From positions 48,226,027 to 48,290,026 of the forward strand of contig NC_079491.1 in assembly GCF_020520425.1 (NCBI RefSeq): a stretch of DNA of 64,000 nucleotides. The letters run 5' to 3'. Below, piece by piece: positions 63,783-64,000 of this stretch. This DNA comes from Spinacia oleracea (lineage: Eukaryota > Streptophyta > Magnoliopsida > Caryophyllales > Amaranthaceae). The notes beneath the pieces were generated by a model that saw only the letters and a program-made list of their open reading frames with translations, made no database searches and had not been told where the DNA came from. The position numbers were made by a program, and so were the translations under genes. Each line of letters opens with the position of its first letter. The stretch's first letter is position 1.

Positions 63783-64000
63783 GTAACATTTACTGGACCA
63801 TGGCTGGTACAACGATGCAGAACTCTTTGAGCACTATGGATGGCAGCACACTCTATGGTACAACAAATTGAACACAGCCCCTACCTTTCAACAATTGAAG
63901 CTTGTGGATTTCAGCTTTTCTACTGGATTTGAACATTTTGATTTTCCAATTCATTTTGTAGTAACTCAGCTCCTTCAAGATCCAGTGATTGGATGTTCAT
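63783..64000 (+). CDS. open frame cut by the window end, unidentified
   Basis: From an acceptor-like TTCACAG at 63774-63780 the + strand frame beginning HLLDHGWYNDAELFEHYGWQ stays open for about 71 codons to the window edge. It continues LKLVDFSFSTGFEHFDFPIH and FVVTQLLQDPVIGCS. Its aromatic-rich composition looks coding rather than random, but I recognise no family. It could be an exon of a gene or part of a retroelement continuing to the right. Confidence 0.3.

Overview
The window is nuclear DNA of a flowering plant, almost certainly a eudicot. Genes have many AT-rich GT-AG introns, and most of the sequence is plant transposable elements: Ty3/gypsy of the Athila type, Ty1/copia, LINE, SINE, Helitron, CACTA-like, Mutator-like, hAT-like and Stowaway-like. 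The MITE and LTR types would fit Caryophyllales such as beet, spinach or quinoa, but nothing here proves that. There are no bacterial operons, ribosome binding sites or CRISPR arrays.

Two host genes look complete. On the + strand at 5445-11662, eleven exons join in phase into a full-length ABCC (MRP-type) ABC transporter of 1525 residues, whose intron 7 carries a fresh SINE with a 17-base target duplication. On the + strand at 43112-49558, five exons give a 264-residue TOG/ARM-repeat protein, with a 5.3 kb third intron loaded with repeats. A possible third gene (- strand, about 3471-2193, two exons, 155 residues, unknown) has an intron made mostly of a minisatellite-like repeat.

Layout. 1-2190: non-coding array of repeated modules. 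On the - strand each carries a C-box-like TGATG and a D-box-like CTGA about 12 bases apart, alternating with hairpins; it looks like a box C/D snoRNA-like cluster. 2193-3504: the unknown gene. 4235-5117: MITE ends around an unidentified block. 5445-11662: ABC transporter. 12853-21002: a region bounded by Helitron-like ends, containing an SDA1 gene fragment, a hAT-like MITE and a 710-base direct duplication. 22750-27277: a CACTA-like element with a broken lysine-rich gene fragment. 28046-42365: a LINE split by a 12.7 kb Athila-type retrotransposon on the - strand. 42366-42793: a small Helitron. 43112-49558: TOG gene. 50048-51248: Mutator-like element with a nested MITE. 52782-53915: a second long-inverted-repeat element. 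55130-55790: copia relic. 56715-58215: LTR-like remnant with GC-rich palindromes beside a TATA box. 60371-61235: 368-base tandem repeat. 61236-62620: probable LTR end and primer-binding site. 63783-64000: open frame cut by the window edge.

The most unusual signals are the C/D-box-like module array at the left edge and the arrays of short GC-rich palindromes. The palindromes sit just upstream of the TATA box in the Athila LTRs, recur inside the same element upstream of its third ORF, and have a counterpart with a different palindromic word in an unrelated-looking LTR remnant at 57955-58205.
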